Shown here one piece after another: positions 30,296 through 37,884 of a DNA stretch of 40,137 nt. The notes beneath the pieces are model-generated. The model searched no databases and was not told where the DNA came from. It saw only the letters and a program-made list of their open reading frames with translations. Source of the stretch: Photobacterium rosenbergii (GTDB lineage: Bacteria; Pseudomonadota; Gammaproteobacteria; Enterobacterales; Vibrionaceae); assembly GCF_003026455.1 (NCBI RefSeq), contig NZ_PYMB01000034.1, positions 1-40,137 on the forward strand, given 5' to 3'. Numbering within the stretch: the first letter of the stretch is position 1; the number at the start of each line of letters is the position of its first letter. Position numbers and translations under genes: made by a program.

Positions 30296-30323
30296 ATTAT
30301 ACACTAATTTGCCGATTCTGCAA
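30296..30323 (-). promoter_or_regulatory. rplJ promoter
   Basis: On the minus strand TTGCAG (30323-30318) and a perfect TATAAT (30301-30296) are 16 bp apart, immediately downstream of the rplA stop. This matches the internal L10 promoter of the E. coli cluster. Confidence 0.8.
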
Positions 30324-30324
30324 A

Positions 30325-31029
30325 TTACTGTGCGTTAGTTTCCAGAGTATTCTGGTCTAGCGCTACACCTGCACCCATAGTGGTAGAGATGCTAACTTTC
30401 TTGATGAAAGTACCTTTAGCTGAAGAAGGCTTAGCTTTCTTCAGAGCAACTAGAAGAGCTTCTAGGTTCTCTTTTAGTTGAGCAGCGTCGAAGTCCACTT
30501 TACCGATAGTAGTGTGGATGATGCCGTTCTTGTCGTTACGGTAACGAACCTGACCCGCTTTAGCGTTCTTAACAGCTTCAGCAACGTTAGGAGTTACAGT
30601 ACCAACTTTAGGGTTTGGCATTAGACCGCGTGGACCAAGAATAGTACCAAGCTGACCTACAACGCGCATTGCATCTGGAGATGCGATAACTACGTCGAAG
30701 TTCATCTCGCCTTTCTTAACCTGAGCAGCAAGTTCTTCCATACCTACTAGGTCAGCGCCAGCTTCTTTAGCAGCTTCAGCGTTTGCACCCTGAGTGAATA
30801 CCGCTACGCGGATTTCACGGCCAGTACCGTTTGGTAGTACAGTTGCACCACGAACGTTCTGGTCAGATTTACGTGCATCGATGCCAAGGTTAACAGCAAC
30901 GTCAACGCTTTCAGTAAATTTAGCAGTAGCTAGTTCTTTAAGAAGAGCAACAGCTTCGTTGATGTCGTACTCGCGGTTAACATCAACTTTCTCGCGAATT
31001 ACGCGCATACGTTTAGTAAGTTTTGCCAT
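30325..31029 (-). CDS. rplA: 50S ribosomal protein L1
   Basis: L1 forms the mobile L1 stalk that moves deacylated tRNA out of the E site and acts as translational repressor of the L11 operon. The 234-residue protein begins MAKLTKRMRVIREKVD and contains the family signature region GTVTPNVAEAVKNAKAGQVRYRNDKNGIIHTTIGK. It lies 4 bp after rplK, so the two are translationally coupled. Its probable mRNA target is the hairpin upstream of rplK. Confidence 0.98.
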   Translation of the reverse strand: MAKLTKRMRVIREKVDVNREYDINEAVALLKELATAKFTESVDVAVNLGIDARKSDQNVRGATVLPNGTGREIRVAVFTQGANAEAAKEAGADLVGMEELAAQVKKGEMNFDVVIASPDAMRVVGQLGTILGPRGLMPNPKVGTVTPNVAEAVKNAKAGQVRYRNDKNGIIHTTIGKVDFDAAQLKENLEALLVALKKAKPSSAKGTFIKKVSISTTMGAGVALDQNTLETNAQ

Positions 31030-31033
31030 TGTC

Positions 31034-31462
31034 TTAACCCTCTACCACTAGACCCATTGAACGAGCAGTACCAGCAATCGAACGCTTCATAGCTTCGATG
31101 TCAGCACCAGTCATGTCCGCAGCTTTAGTTTCTGCGATCTCTTGGATCTGAGCGTCAGTTACAGTACCAACTTTCTCAGTGTTCGGACGGCCAGAACCAG
31201 ACTTAACGCCAGCAGCTTTCTTAAGAAGAACAGCAGCAGGTGGAGTCTTAGTGATGAACGTGAAAGAACGATCGTTGTATACTGTGATAACAACTGGAGT
31301 CGGTAGACCTTTCTCGATTGAGTCAGTCTTAGCGTTGAACGCCTTACAGAATTCCATGATGTTCACACCGTGCTGACCTAGTGCAGGACCAACCGGTGGA
31401 CTTGGGTTTGCCATACCAGCTGCAACTTGCAGCTTGATGTAAGCTTCTACTTTTTTAGCCAT
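31034..31462 (-). CDS. rplK: 50S ribosomal protein L11
   Basis: L11 binds the GTPase-associated 23S rRNA region and is needed for RelA activation by uncharged tRNA. The 142-residue product starts MAKKVEAYIKLQVAAGMANPSPPVGPALGQHGVNIMEFCKAFN. The N-terminal Ala, Lys3 region and Lys39-type lysine that PrmA modifies are present; prmA itself is in this window at 3641-4525. The gene is the first of the rplKA unit with its own strong promoter. Confidence 0.98.
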   Translation of the reverse strand: MAKKVEAYIKLQVAAGMANPSPPVGPALGQHGVNIMEFCKAFNAKTDSIEKGLPTPVVITVYNDRSFTFITKTPPAAVLLKKAAGVKSGSGRPNTEKVGTVTDAQIQEIAETKAADMTGADIEAMKRSIAGTARSMGLVVEG

Positions 31463-31490
31463 TGCTATTTACCTTAATTTGGGTTCAAAC

Positions 31491-31511
31491 GTCTACTCTC
31501 TAGAAGTAGAC
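31491..31511 (-). promoter_or_regulatory. Hairpin in the L11 operon leader (possible L1 site)
   Basis: GTCTACT and AGTAGAC form a perfect 7-bp stem about 30 bp upstream of the rplK ATG, within the transcribed leader. L1 represses this operon in E. coli by binding the leader; this is the only clear stem here. Confidence 0.5.
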
Positions 31512-31536
31512 TCCCCGTCTAACGAAAGGGCGCGAA

Positions 31537-31565
31537 ATTATAGTCCAATTCCACGCCCTTGACAA
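31537..31565 (-). promoter_or_regulatory. rplKA promoter
   Basis: On the minus strand TTGTCA (31565-31560) and TATAAT (31542-31537) are exactly 17 bp apart, followed by TTCGCGCCC, a GC-rich discriminator. It starts just after the nusG stop. Confidence 0.9.
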
Positions 31566-31586
31566 CTAAAACTGACTATTTATTGA

Positions 31587-32132
31587 TCAGCTTTTTTCAA
31601 CCTGGCCAAATTCCAATTCTACTGGAGTGGCACGGCCGAAGATCGATACCGATACTTTCAGGCGGCTCTTGTCGTAATCGACTTCTTCCACCACACCGTT
31701 GAAGTCAGCGAACGGTCCGTCAGTAACACGAACAACTTCACCTGGTTCGAACACAGTTTTGTGTACAGGTGATTCGCTTGCTTTCTCAAGACGGTTAAGA
31801 ATAGCATCGGCCTCTTTATCAGAGATCGGAGCCGGACGGTCAGATGTACCGCCGATGAACCCCATTACACGAGGGATACTACGTACCAGATGCCATGTCT
31901 CATCGTTCATCACCATCTGTACCAGCACATAGCCAGGGAAGAACTTACGCTCGCTCTTACGGCGCTGGCCAGCACGAACTTCTACAACTTCTTCAGTTGG
32001 GACAAGTACTTCTTCAAAGTACTCTTCCATGCCGTGCATTTTAATATGCTCACGTAGGGATTGTGCTACACGACCTTCAAAACCAGAGAAGGCCTGTACT
32101 ACATACCATCGTTTTTTTGGAGCTTCGCTCAT
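31587..32132 (-). CDS. nusG: Transcription elongation/termination factor NusG
   Basis: NusG binds RNA polymerase, reduces pausing, and links it to Rho or the ribosome. The 181-residue protein has the NGN domain (KKRWYVVQAFSGFEGRVAQSLREHI) and a C-terminal KOW domain (FEPGEVVRVTDGPFADFNGVVEEVDYDKSRLKV). It follows secE by 11 bp, the universal secE-nusG pair. The first residues MSEAPKK match the family start. Confidence 0.98.
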   Translation of the reverse strand: MSEAPKKRWYVVQAFSGFEGRVAQSLREHIKMHGMEEYFEEVLVPTEEVVEVRAGQRRKSERKFFPGYVLVQMVMNDETWHLVRSIPRVMGFIGGTSDRPAPISDKEADAILNRLEKASESPVHKTVFEPGEVVRVTDGPFADFNGVVEEVDYDKSRLKVSVSIFGRATPVELEFGQVEKS

Positions 32133-32143
32133 GAACTCTTACC

Positions 32144-32521
32144 TCACACACCGGTAACTAGGCGGACTAGACGGACCATGATGCCGTCGATGCCCCACAA
32201 GGCTAACGCCATAATGACAGTGACAGCTAAAACGATAAAGGTTGTCTGCGTAGCTTCCTGACGAGTAGGCCATACTACCTTGCGGACTTCCATGCGCGAT
32301 TCGCGGGCAAACGCAATCGCGGTTTTACCTTTTGCTGTAAGTGCGGCAACACCACCCGCTGCAGCCACAAGGACAACAACAGCAGCGGCGCGAAGCACTA
32401 CAGAAACATCACTGTACAGGTAATTACCAACCACAGCGGCAGCTAGCAGAGCAAATACAGCGACCCACTTAAGGCCGTCCATACCGCCGGAGCTGCTTTG
32501 GTTTTCGGCATTCGCTTTCAT
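32144..32521 (-). CDS. secE: Preprotein translocase subunit SecE
   Basis: SecE clamps SecY in the Sec translocon. The 125-residue product has three hydrophobic segments, at about residues 17-36, 41-61 and 95-115, as in the long proteobacterial form. The conserved amphipathic stretch ESRMEVRKVVWPTRQEATQTT precedes the last one. It is 11 bp upstream of nusG. The 216-bp gap from tuf contains two hairpins; I could not place its promoter with confidence. Confidence 0.97.
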   Translation of the reverse strand: MKANAENQSSSGGMDGLKWVAVFALLAAAVVGNYLYSDVSVVLRAAAVVVLVAAAGGVAALTAKGKTAIAFARESRMEVRKVVWPTRQEATQTTFIVLAVTVIMALALWGIDGIMVRLVRLVTGV

Positions 32522-32561
32522 ACAACCAACCTGTAACTAGTCTCAATATAGACGAAAATAA

Positions 32562-32577
32562 CCCCGCATTTGCGAGG
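32562..32577 (-). terminator. Terminator-like hairpin in the secE leader
   Basis: On the minus strand CCTCGC pairs with GCGGGG over AAAT and is followed by TTATTTTC. It is a weak terminator or attenuator about 40 bp before the secE ATG. Confidence 0.4.
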
Positions 32578-32690
32578 CTGATAATGAAGGAAAGCACTAA
32601 GGCCTTAATTACAAACAAAAAACTTCATCATAATAAAAAGTTTCTCTGCAGGCTTGAGCAAAAAATATGCAAAACCAAGCAACAGCGCAG

Positions 32691-32718
32691 AAAAAGGGCA
32701 TCAAATGATGCCCTTTTT
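32691..32718 (-). terminator. Terminator of the tRNA-tuf operon
   Basis: On the minus strand AAAAAGGGCATCA pairs with TGATGCCCTTTTT over a tiny loop and ends in T residues, 19 bp after the tuf stop. Confidence 0.92.
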
Positions 32719-32737
32719 AGTACCTAGTCGTCAAATA

Positions 32738-33922
32738 TTATTCAACGATCTTAGCTACAACACCAGCACCAACGGTACGGCCACCTTCACGGATTGCGAA
32801 GCGTAGACCTTCGTCCATCGCGATTGGAGCGATTAGAGTAACAACCATTTGGATGTTGTCGCCAGGCATAACCATTTCAACGCCTTCTGGTAGCTCGATA
32901 GTACCAGTTACGTCAGTTGTACGGAAGTAGAACTGTGGACGGTAGCCTTTGAAGAATGGCGTGTGACGGCCACCTTCGTCTTTAGACAGAACGTATACTT
33001 CTGACTCGAAAGTAGTGTGCGGAGTGATAGAACCTGGCTTAGCAAGAACCTGACCACGCTCAACTTCGTCACGCTTAGTGCCACGTAGAAGAACACCAAC
33101 GTTCTCACCAGCACGGCCTTCGTCAAGAAGCTTACGGAACATCTCAACACCAGTACAAGTAGTAGTAGTGGTCTCTTTGATACCGATGATTTCTACTTCG
33201 TCACCTACAGTGATGATACCCTGCTCAACACGACCAGTTACAACAGTACCACGGCCCTGGATTGAGAATACATCTTCGATAGGTAGGATGAACGGACGGT
33301 CGATCGCACGCTCTGGCTCTGGGATGTAGTTGTCTAGTGCTTCAGCTAGCTCAACAATCTTGTCTTCCCACTCTTTCTCGCCGTTTAGAGCGCCAAGAGC
33401 AGAACCCATGATTACTGGGCAGTCGTCACCTGGGAATTCGTACTCAGAAAGAAGTTCACGAACTTCCATCTCAACTAGCTCTAGAAGCTCTTCGTCATCA
33501 ACCATGTCACACTTGTTCATGAACACGATGATGTAAGGGATACCAACCTGACGGCCTAGTAGGATGTGCTCACGAGTCTGAGGCATTGGGCCGTCAGTTG
33601 CAGCAACAACTAGGATACCACCGTCCATCTGCGCAGCACCAGTGATCATGTTTTTAACGTAATCGGCGTGTCCTGGGCAGTCTACGTGTGCGTAGTGACG
33701 AGTTGGAGTATCGTACTCTACGTGAGAAGTAGAGATTGTGATACCACGCTCGCGCTCTTCTGGAGCGTTATCGATAGATGCGAAGTCTTTAGCTTCACCA
33801 CCGTATACTTTTGACAAAGTAGTACAGATAGCAGCAGTTAGAGTAGTTTTACCGTGGTCAACGTGGCCGATAGTACCAACGTTAACGTGCGGTTTAGTAC
33901 GTTCAAATTTTTCTTTAGACAT
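32738..33922 (-). CDS. tuf: Elongation factor Tu
   Basis: EF-Tu delivers aminoacyl-tRNA to the ribosome as a GTP complex. The 394-residue protein has the P-loop GHVDHGKTTL near residue 19, DCPGHADYVKNM near residue 81, and NKCDMVDDEE (G4) near residue 136. The beta-barrel domains end in GRTVGAGVVAKIVE. It is the copy linked to four tRNA genes, equivalent to E. coli tufB. Usually a second tuf copy lies in the str operon, outside this window. Confidence 0.98.
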   Translation of the reverse strand: MSKEKFERTKPHVNVGTIGHVDHGKTTLTAAICTTLSKVYGGEAKDFASIDNAPEERERGITISTSHVEYDTPTRHYAHVDCPGHADYVKNMITGAAQMDGGILVVAATDGPMPQTREHILLGRQVGIPYIIVFMNKCDMVDDEELLELVEMEVRELLSEYEFPGDDCPVIMGSALGALNGEKEWEDKIVELAEALDNYIPEPERAIDRPFILPIEDVFSIQGRGTVVTGRVEQGIITVGDEVEIIGIKETTTTTCTGVEMFRKLLDEGRAGENVGVLLRGTKRDEVERGQVLAKPGSITPHTTFESEVYVLSKDEGGRHTPFFKGYRPQFYFRTTDVTGTIELPEGVEMVMPGDNIQMVVTLIAPIAMDEGLRFAIREGGRTVGAGVVAKIVE

Positions 33923-34027
33923 GGATAGTCCCTCTAGGCACGGTATTTGGTGGCATTACGACCACACAACCAATCATGGGTTTTGTAGAGTATATATCAA
34001 AAGAAAAGAAGTCACTTGAGGAGAGAG

Positions 34028-34103
34028 TGGTGCTGATAGGCGGATTTGAACCGCCGACCTCACCCTTACCAAGGGTGCGCTCTACCGACTGAGCTATATC
34101 AGC
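34028..34103 (-). tRNA. thrT: tRNA-Thr (anticodon GGT)
   Basis: The minus strand folds as a 76-nt tRNA with encoded CCA. The acceptor GCTGATA pairs with TATCAGC, the anticodon loop TTGGTAA sits between CACCC and GGGTG, and the T loop TTCAAAT is standard. It is the last tRNA before tuf. Confidence 0.97.
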
Positions 34104-34115
34104 ACACAAGAAGTG

Positions 34116-34190
<75 letters not shown>

Positions 34191-34230
34191 AAAACTCGTC
34201 ACTCGATAAGCTATTCTTTACTTAAGAAAA

Positions 34231-34315
<85 letters not shown>

Positions 34316-34351
34316 AGAATTTTTTTGCACTTTCACTCATCTAGGAGAAAG

Positions 34352-34427
<76 letters not shown>

Positions 34428-34440
34428 GTAAGTGCTGCGC

Positions 34441-34469
34441 ATTCTAGAGAACTATCCCTAGCCTTGCAA
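34441..34469 (-). promoter_or_regulatory. Promoter of the thrU-tyrU-glyT-thrT-tuf operon
   Basis: On the minus strand TTGCAA (34469-34464) and TAGAAT (34446-34441) are 17 bp apart, followed by GCGC. The GC discriminator is typical of stable-RNA promoters under stringent control. The sequence upstream is very A/T-rich, as expected for an UP element or Fis sites. Confidence 0.9.
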
Positions 34470-34523
34470 TACCTTTTTCCCGATTTTTTTATATTTCGAG
34501 TTTTGTTGGTGAAAATTCACTCA

Positions 34524-35255
34524 TCACCGACATTTTGCATACAAAGCAAGGCCTTCCAGCACTAAATCCGAGCGATGGCAGAAGTCTTTGCCCCAGTGCT
34601 GTGGCAGGTGACGAACACCGCCTCCGCAGAGGATCACTTTAGGTTCGGTTTTCAGCTTCTCGCGAGCTTGCGACAAACCATACTCAATCAACCCCACCAG
34701 AGCGGCGCGACAACCGTTTTTCAAACCATCAGCAGTATTGTCGGCAAACGTAAGGGTATCGCTATGCTCACGGTCGGCAAAAACCTTGGTGGTATTTTCC
34801 AATACCGACTTCATCATCAGTTGGTAGCCAGGCGCTATCCAACCGCCGAGGTGCTTGCCCTCTTCCGTCATAACATCAAATGTCAGCGCAGTGCCGATAT
34901 CCACGATTACGGTCGGCGCTTTGAATTCCTGGCGGATAGCCACCAGCGTCAGCCAGCGATCGACACCTAGGTATTGGTACTCGCTGTAGGCATTCTTTAC
35001 ACCAAAATCTTTTCTCAGTGTCTTTACCTGCATCACGGGGATATTGGCTAACTGCGAGATCCGCTGTAGGGAGTTATCAATTTCTACCGGCCCGACGCTG
35101 GCGAATACAATCCTTGTGACTCCGTTCTCCAGTAAGGGCTCCAAAACCATTTCCAGTTTTTTGCTCGGGTAGCGCCCGAGCAATGTGAAATGACCATCTT
35201 CAAATAGTTGGGCAACTTTTACATAGCTGTTGCCCGCTTCAATCAAAATTTGCAT
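34524..35255 (-). CDS. coaX: Type III pantothenate kinase
   Basis: CoaX phosphorylates pantothenate, the first step of coenzyme A synthesis, and is unrelated to the type I CoaA. The 243-residue product has the actin-like fold motifs: IEAGNSYVK (phosphate 1, where the usual Asp at position 6 is Glu), GVDRW with catalytic Asp99, DIGTALTFD (phosphate 2), GGWIAPGY and the C-terminal LCGGGV. The ATG at 35255 overlaps the birA stop by one base; upstream TTG codons are less likely. It sits between birA and the tRNA-tuf operon, where E. coli has coaA. Ser after GN is common in this family. Confidence 0.9.
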   Translation of the reverse strand: MQILIEAGNSYVKVAQLFEDGHFTLLGRYPSKKLEMVLEPLLENGVTRIVFASVGPVEIDNSLQRISQLANIPVMQVKTLRKDFGVKNAYSEYQYLGVDRWLTLVAIRQEFKAPTVIVDIGTALTFDVMTEEGKHLGGWIAPGYQLMMKSVLENTTKVFADREHSDTLTFADNTADGLKNGCRAALVGLIEYGLSQAREKLKTEPKVILCGGGVRHLPQHWGKDFCHRSDLVLEGLALYAKCR

Positions 35256-36217
35256 CAACAACCTCTAAGGCTGATTTCACCACCGAGATAAGGCGTTACC
35301 CCCTGCTCGGTTTCCAGTAATAACGCCCCCTGGTTATTGATCCCGCGAGCAATCCCTTCGACTTCGCGGTTTCCCATCAATAACTTTACAGGGCGGTCCA
35401 AAAAGTTATCCAGCCTATTCCAACGGGACGTAAAGCCTTCCATCCCGCTTTCTTCATAATCTTTCAAGGCATCGTATAAGCGATTTACCAATGCCGCGGC
35501 AAGCTTATTCCGAGCAGGCAAGCTATCGCAAGCCTCACTCAGGTTGGTCCATGATTGCTCGATCGCCTCGCCTTCTGACTCCGGCATAGCGATATTGAGC
35601 CCCATACCAATCACCAGATGGGCCGCTTCCCCAGCCTGACCTGACATTTCTACCAGGATGCCTGCCAACTTCTTATCCTGGTAGTAAAGATCATTAGGCC
35701 ATTTGACCTTGATCCCTTCAGCGCCGAGCGATTCCAATGCTTCAGCGATAGCGACCCCGACTACCAGGCTCAACCCCATAGCCGCAGCAATACCCGCATC
35801 AAGCCGCCAATACATGGACAGATACAGGTTGCTACCAAATGGCGATAACCACTGACGTCCACGGCGCCCCCGGCCTGCCTGTTGGTATTCTGCTAAGCAC
35901 GATGCCCCCTTGGGCAACGTACCGATACGGTCGAGCAAATACTGGTTGGTCGAGTCAATCACCGGGATCACTTCTAGGCTCGGGCACTTTACCTGAGCCA
36001 AGATTGTATCGCAATCAAGCAGTTCCAGTTTTGTCGCTAGGCTATAGCCTTTGCCCTGAAGCCGGAAAATATCAATCCCCCAGCTACGCAAAACCTTAAT
36101 ATGTTTACTGACTGCCGCCCGGGAGATCCCCAGGGCTTCCCCCAAGGCCTCGCCTGAGTGGAATTGCCCGTCTGCCAACTTAGCAATCAGAGCAAGCCGT
36201 GTGCTGTGCTCTTTCAT
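35255..36217 (-). CDS. birA: Bifunctional biotin-protein ligase / biotin operon repressor
   Basis: BirA attaches biotin to the AccB lysine and, as a biotinoyl-AMP-bound dimer, represses biotin synthesis genes. The 320-residue protein has the N-terminal winged helix (ALGEALGISRAAVSKHIKVLRSWG, residues 25-48) that marks the repressor type. The catalytic domain follows with DSTNQYL, the adenylate loop GRGRRGRQW (115-123), KWPNDLYYQDKKLAGILVE and GMGLNIAM. It overlaps murB by 4 bp (ATGA) and coaX by one base, so murB-birA-coaX is one tightly coupled operon. Its substrate AccB begins this window. Confidence 0.97.
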   Translation of the reverse strand: MKEHSTRLALIAKLADGQFHSGEALGEALGISRAAVSKHIKVLRSWGIDIFRLQGKGYSLATKLELLDCDTILAQVKCPSLEVIPVIDSTNQYLLDRIGTLPKGASCLAEYQQAGRGRRGRQWLSPFGSNLYLSMYWRLDAGIAAAMGLSLVVGVAIAEALESLGAEGIKVKWPNDLYYQDKKLAGILVEMSGQAGEAAHLVIGMGLNIAMPESEGEAIEQSWTNLSEACDSLPARNKLAAALVNRLYDALKDYEESGMEGFTSRWNRLDNFLDRPVKLLMGNREVEGIARGINNQGALLLETEQGVTPYLGGEISLRGC

Positions 36218-37254
36218 CGAACAACCTCTGCCAGCTTCGTTTCTTTTGCCTCCGCCATGAAGCGGACTTCGTGCTCCAGTTCAATACCGAACTTCTCTTT
36301 CACGCTGTCCACCACAAATTGAGCCAGATGCAAAACATCATCTATTTGGGCATGGTGGTAATTTACCAATACCAGAGCTTGTTGATCATGGACCCGCGCC
36401 CCACCAATCTGGTGTCCTTTGAGCTGGCACTGATCAATCAACCAACCGGCAGCAAGCTTTTCCATGCCGTTGGATTGAGGATAATGCGGCATCGCAGGAT
36501 AATGTGCAAGTAGGTGCTCAACAACATGACTCTCAACCACTGGGTTTTTAAAGAAACTCCCAGCGTTACCTAGCACTTTTGGATCGGGCAATTTAGCTTG
36601 GCGGATGTCACAAACTGCCTGCAGAATCTCGGCAGCCGTCACTGATGTGGGTTCAAATTTCGCTAGCGGGCCATAGGAGATCACCGGTTTCCATACTTTT
36701 GGCAATCGCACCCCTACAGCAGTAATCGCATGGGAGTTTTTTAGCTCATGCTTAAAAATCGAATCGCGGTATCCGAACTGGCACTCTTGTGTACTGAGGC
36801 GGCGGGTTTTGCCTGTAGTAAGTTCCACCGTATCCACGTAGGCACAGACATCCTTGAGTTCTACCCCGTACGCACCGATGTTCTGTATCGGTGATGAACC
36901 GACACAACCGGGGATCAGGGCTAAGTTCTCCAGTCCCGGCATGCCATCTTCAATCGTCTTAGTCACGAGTTGATGCCAATCTTCCCCGGCACCGACATGT
37001 AGCAAGAAATCTTCGGCAGTTTCTTCCACCTCTATGCCCGCGATCCGGTTCAGCACCACTACACCGGCGAAGTCTTCGCAAAATAGCATATTGCTACCTT
37101 GACCAAGGATCAGCTTAGGCATGTCACGGTAGCTTTCGTCTTGCCAGATAGACACCAAATCCTGCGCCGTTTCGGCGATGACAATTTCTCTGGCCTTCAC
37201 GTCGAGGCCAAATGTGTGAAACGGGGCTAGTGACCTATCCTGCAAAACTTTCAT
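36214..37254 (-). CDS. murB: UDP-N-acetylenolpyruvoylglucosamine reductase
   Basis: MurB reduces UDP-GlcNAc-enolpyruvate to UDP-MurNAc with NADPH and FAD, in peptidoglycan precursor synthesis. The 346-residue type I enzyme has LGQGSNMLF (FAD binding, near residue 50), IPGCVGSSPIQNIGAYGVEL (residues 114-133) and active-site Arg163 in FGYRDSIF. Ser233 is in GNAGSFFKNP, and the C-terminal catalytic Glu329 is in LEHEVRFM. It is the first gene of the murB-birA-coaX operon and is divergent from the GNAT gene. Confidence 0.97.
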   Translation of the reverse strand: MKVLQDRSLAPFHTFGLDVKAREIVIAETAQDLVSIWQDESYRDMPKLILGQGSNMLFCEDFAGVVVLNRIAGIEVEETAEDFLLHVGAGEDWHQLVTKTIEDGMPGLENLALIPGCVGSSPIQNIGAYGVELKDVCAYVDTVELTTGKTRRLSTQECQFGYRDSIFKHELKNSHAITAVGVRLPKVWKPVISYGPLAKFEPTSVTAAEILQAVCDIRQAKLPDPKVLGNAGSFFKNPVVESHVVEHLLAHYPAMPHYPQSNGMEKLAAGWLIDQCQLKGHQIGGARVHDQQALVLVNYHHAQIDDVLHLAQFVVDSVKEKFGIELEHEVRFMAEAKETKLAEVVR

Positions 37255-37329
37255 GCGACTTTTGATCCATACCTTTATACTAGGGGGTGCATTTTAACTG
37301 ATTCATCCTTTCTTGGCAGTGTTTTCCCT

Positions 37330-37770
37330 ATGAGCAAGCTTAGTTTCCACCCGCTAGAGCCATTACGGTTCCCACTTATCAACCGTTTTTACAAAACACA
37401 TTACCCGGCCGGGAAAGCCAAGAAGGATGAAGCCATCTGGATAGGTGAGGATAACAAGGGGATACAGGCCTGTGTCAGGTTCAAGCAATTTGAAGACTTC
37501 CAGCTCCTGACCGGTATGCTTGTCCATCCTGATTTGCGTTCACAAGGCCTAGGGGCAGAGTTGCTCGCAGCCTGTCAGAGCCAGACTATGGTAAAACCAT
37601 GCTACTGCTTTGCTTTTAGCTATTTAGAGTCGTTTTACCAATCTGCAGGTTTTGTAACGCTTACAGACAACCAATTGCCAGAAGCGTTACGTACAAGGAT
37701 AAACCGCTACCGACAAAGCGGTAAAACACTGACACCCATGCTCTATGATCAAAGTAGCAGCGTGAAATGA
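37330..37770 (+). CDS. GNAT-family N-acetyltransferase
   Basis: This 146-residue single-domain acetyltransferase uses acetyl-CoA. Motif A, LVHPDLRSQGLGAELLAACQ (residues 66-85), has the R/Q-x-x-G-x-G acetyl-CoA loop. The typical C-terminal strand-helix region is YLESFYQSAGFVTL. The substrate is unknown and no neighbour points to one. It is divergent from murB (75-bp gap) and 114 bp upstream of pssA, which has its own promoter. Confidence 0.85.
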   Translation: MSKLSFHPLEPLRFPLINRFYKTHYPAGKAKKDEAIWIGEDNKGIQACVRFKQFEDFQLLTGMLVHPDLRSQGLGAELLAACQSQTMVKPCYCFAFSYLESFYQSAGFVTLTDNQLPEALRTRINRYRQSGKTLTPMLYDQSSSVK

Positions 37771-37821
37771 GCCATACGTGACCCATGCCAAGCTTGCAGT
37801 ACATAGACTGTGGTGTTTTTC

Positions 37822-37830
37822 TGATATAAT
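37822..37830 (+). promoter_or_regulatory. pssA promoter, extended -10
   Basis: TGATATAAT is a perfect extended -10 (TGn plus TATAAT), 54 bp before the pssA ATG. The discriminator CGCGCTC is GC-rich. The -35 region is poor, as is usual for extended -10 promoters. Confidence 0.75.
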
Positions 37831-37884
37831 CGCGCTCTTAACTAACCGATTCATCCTTATTAAGGTCGCGTAAACGAGGCGATA

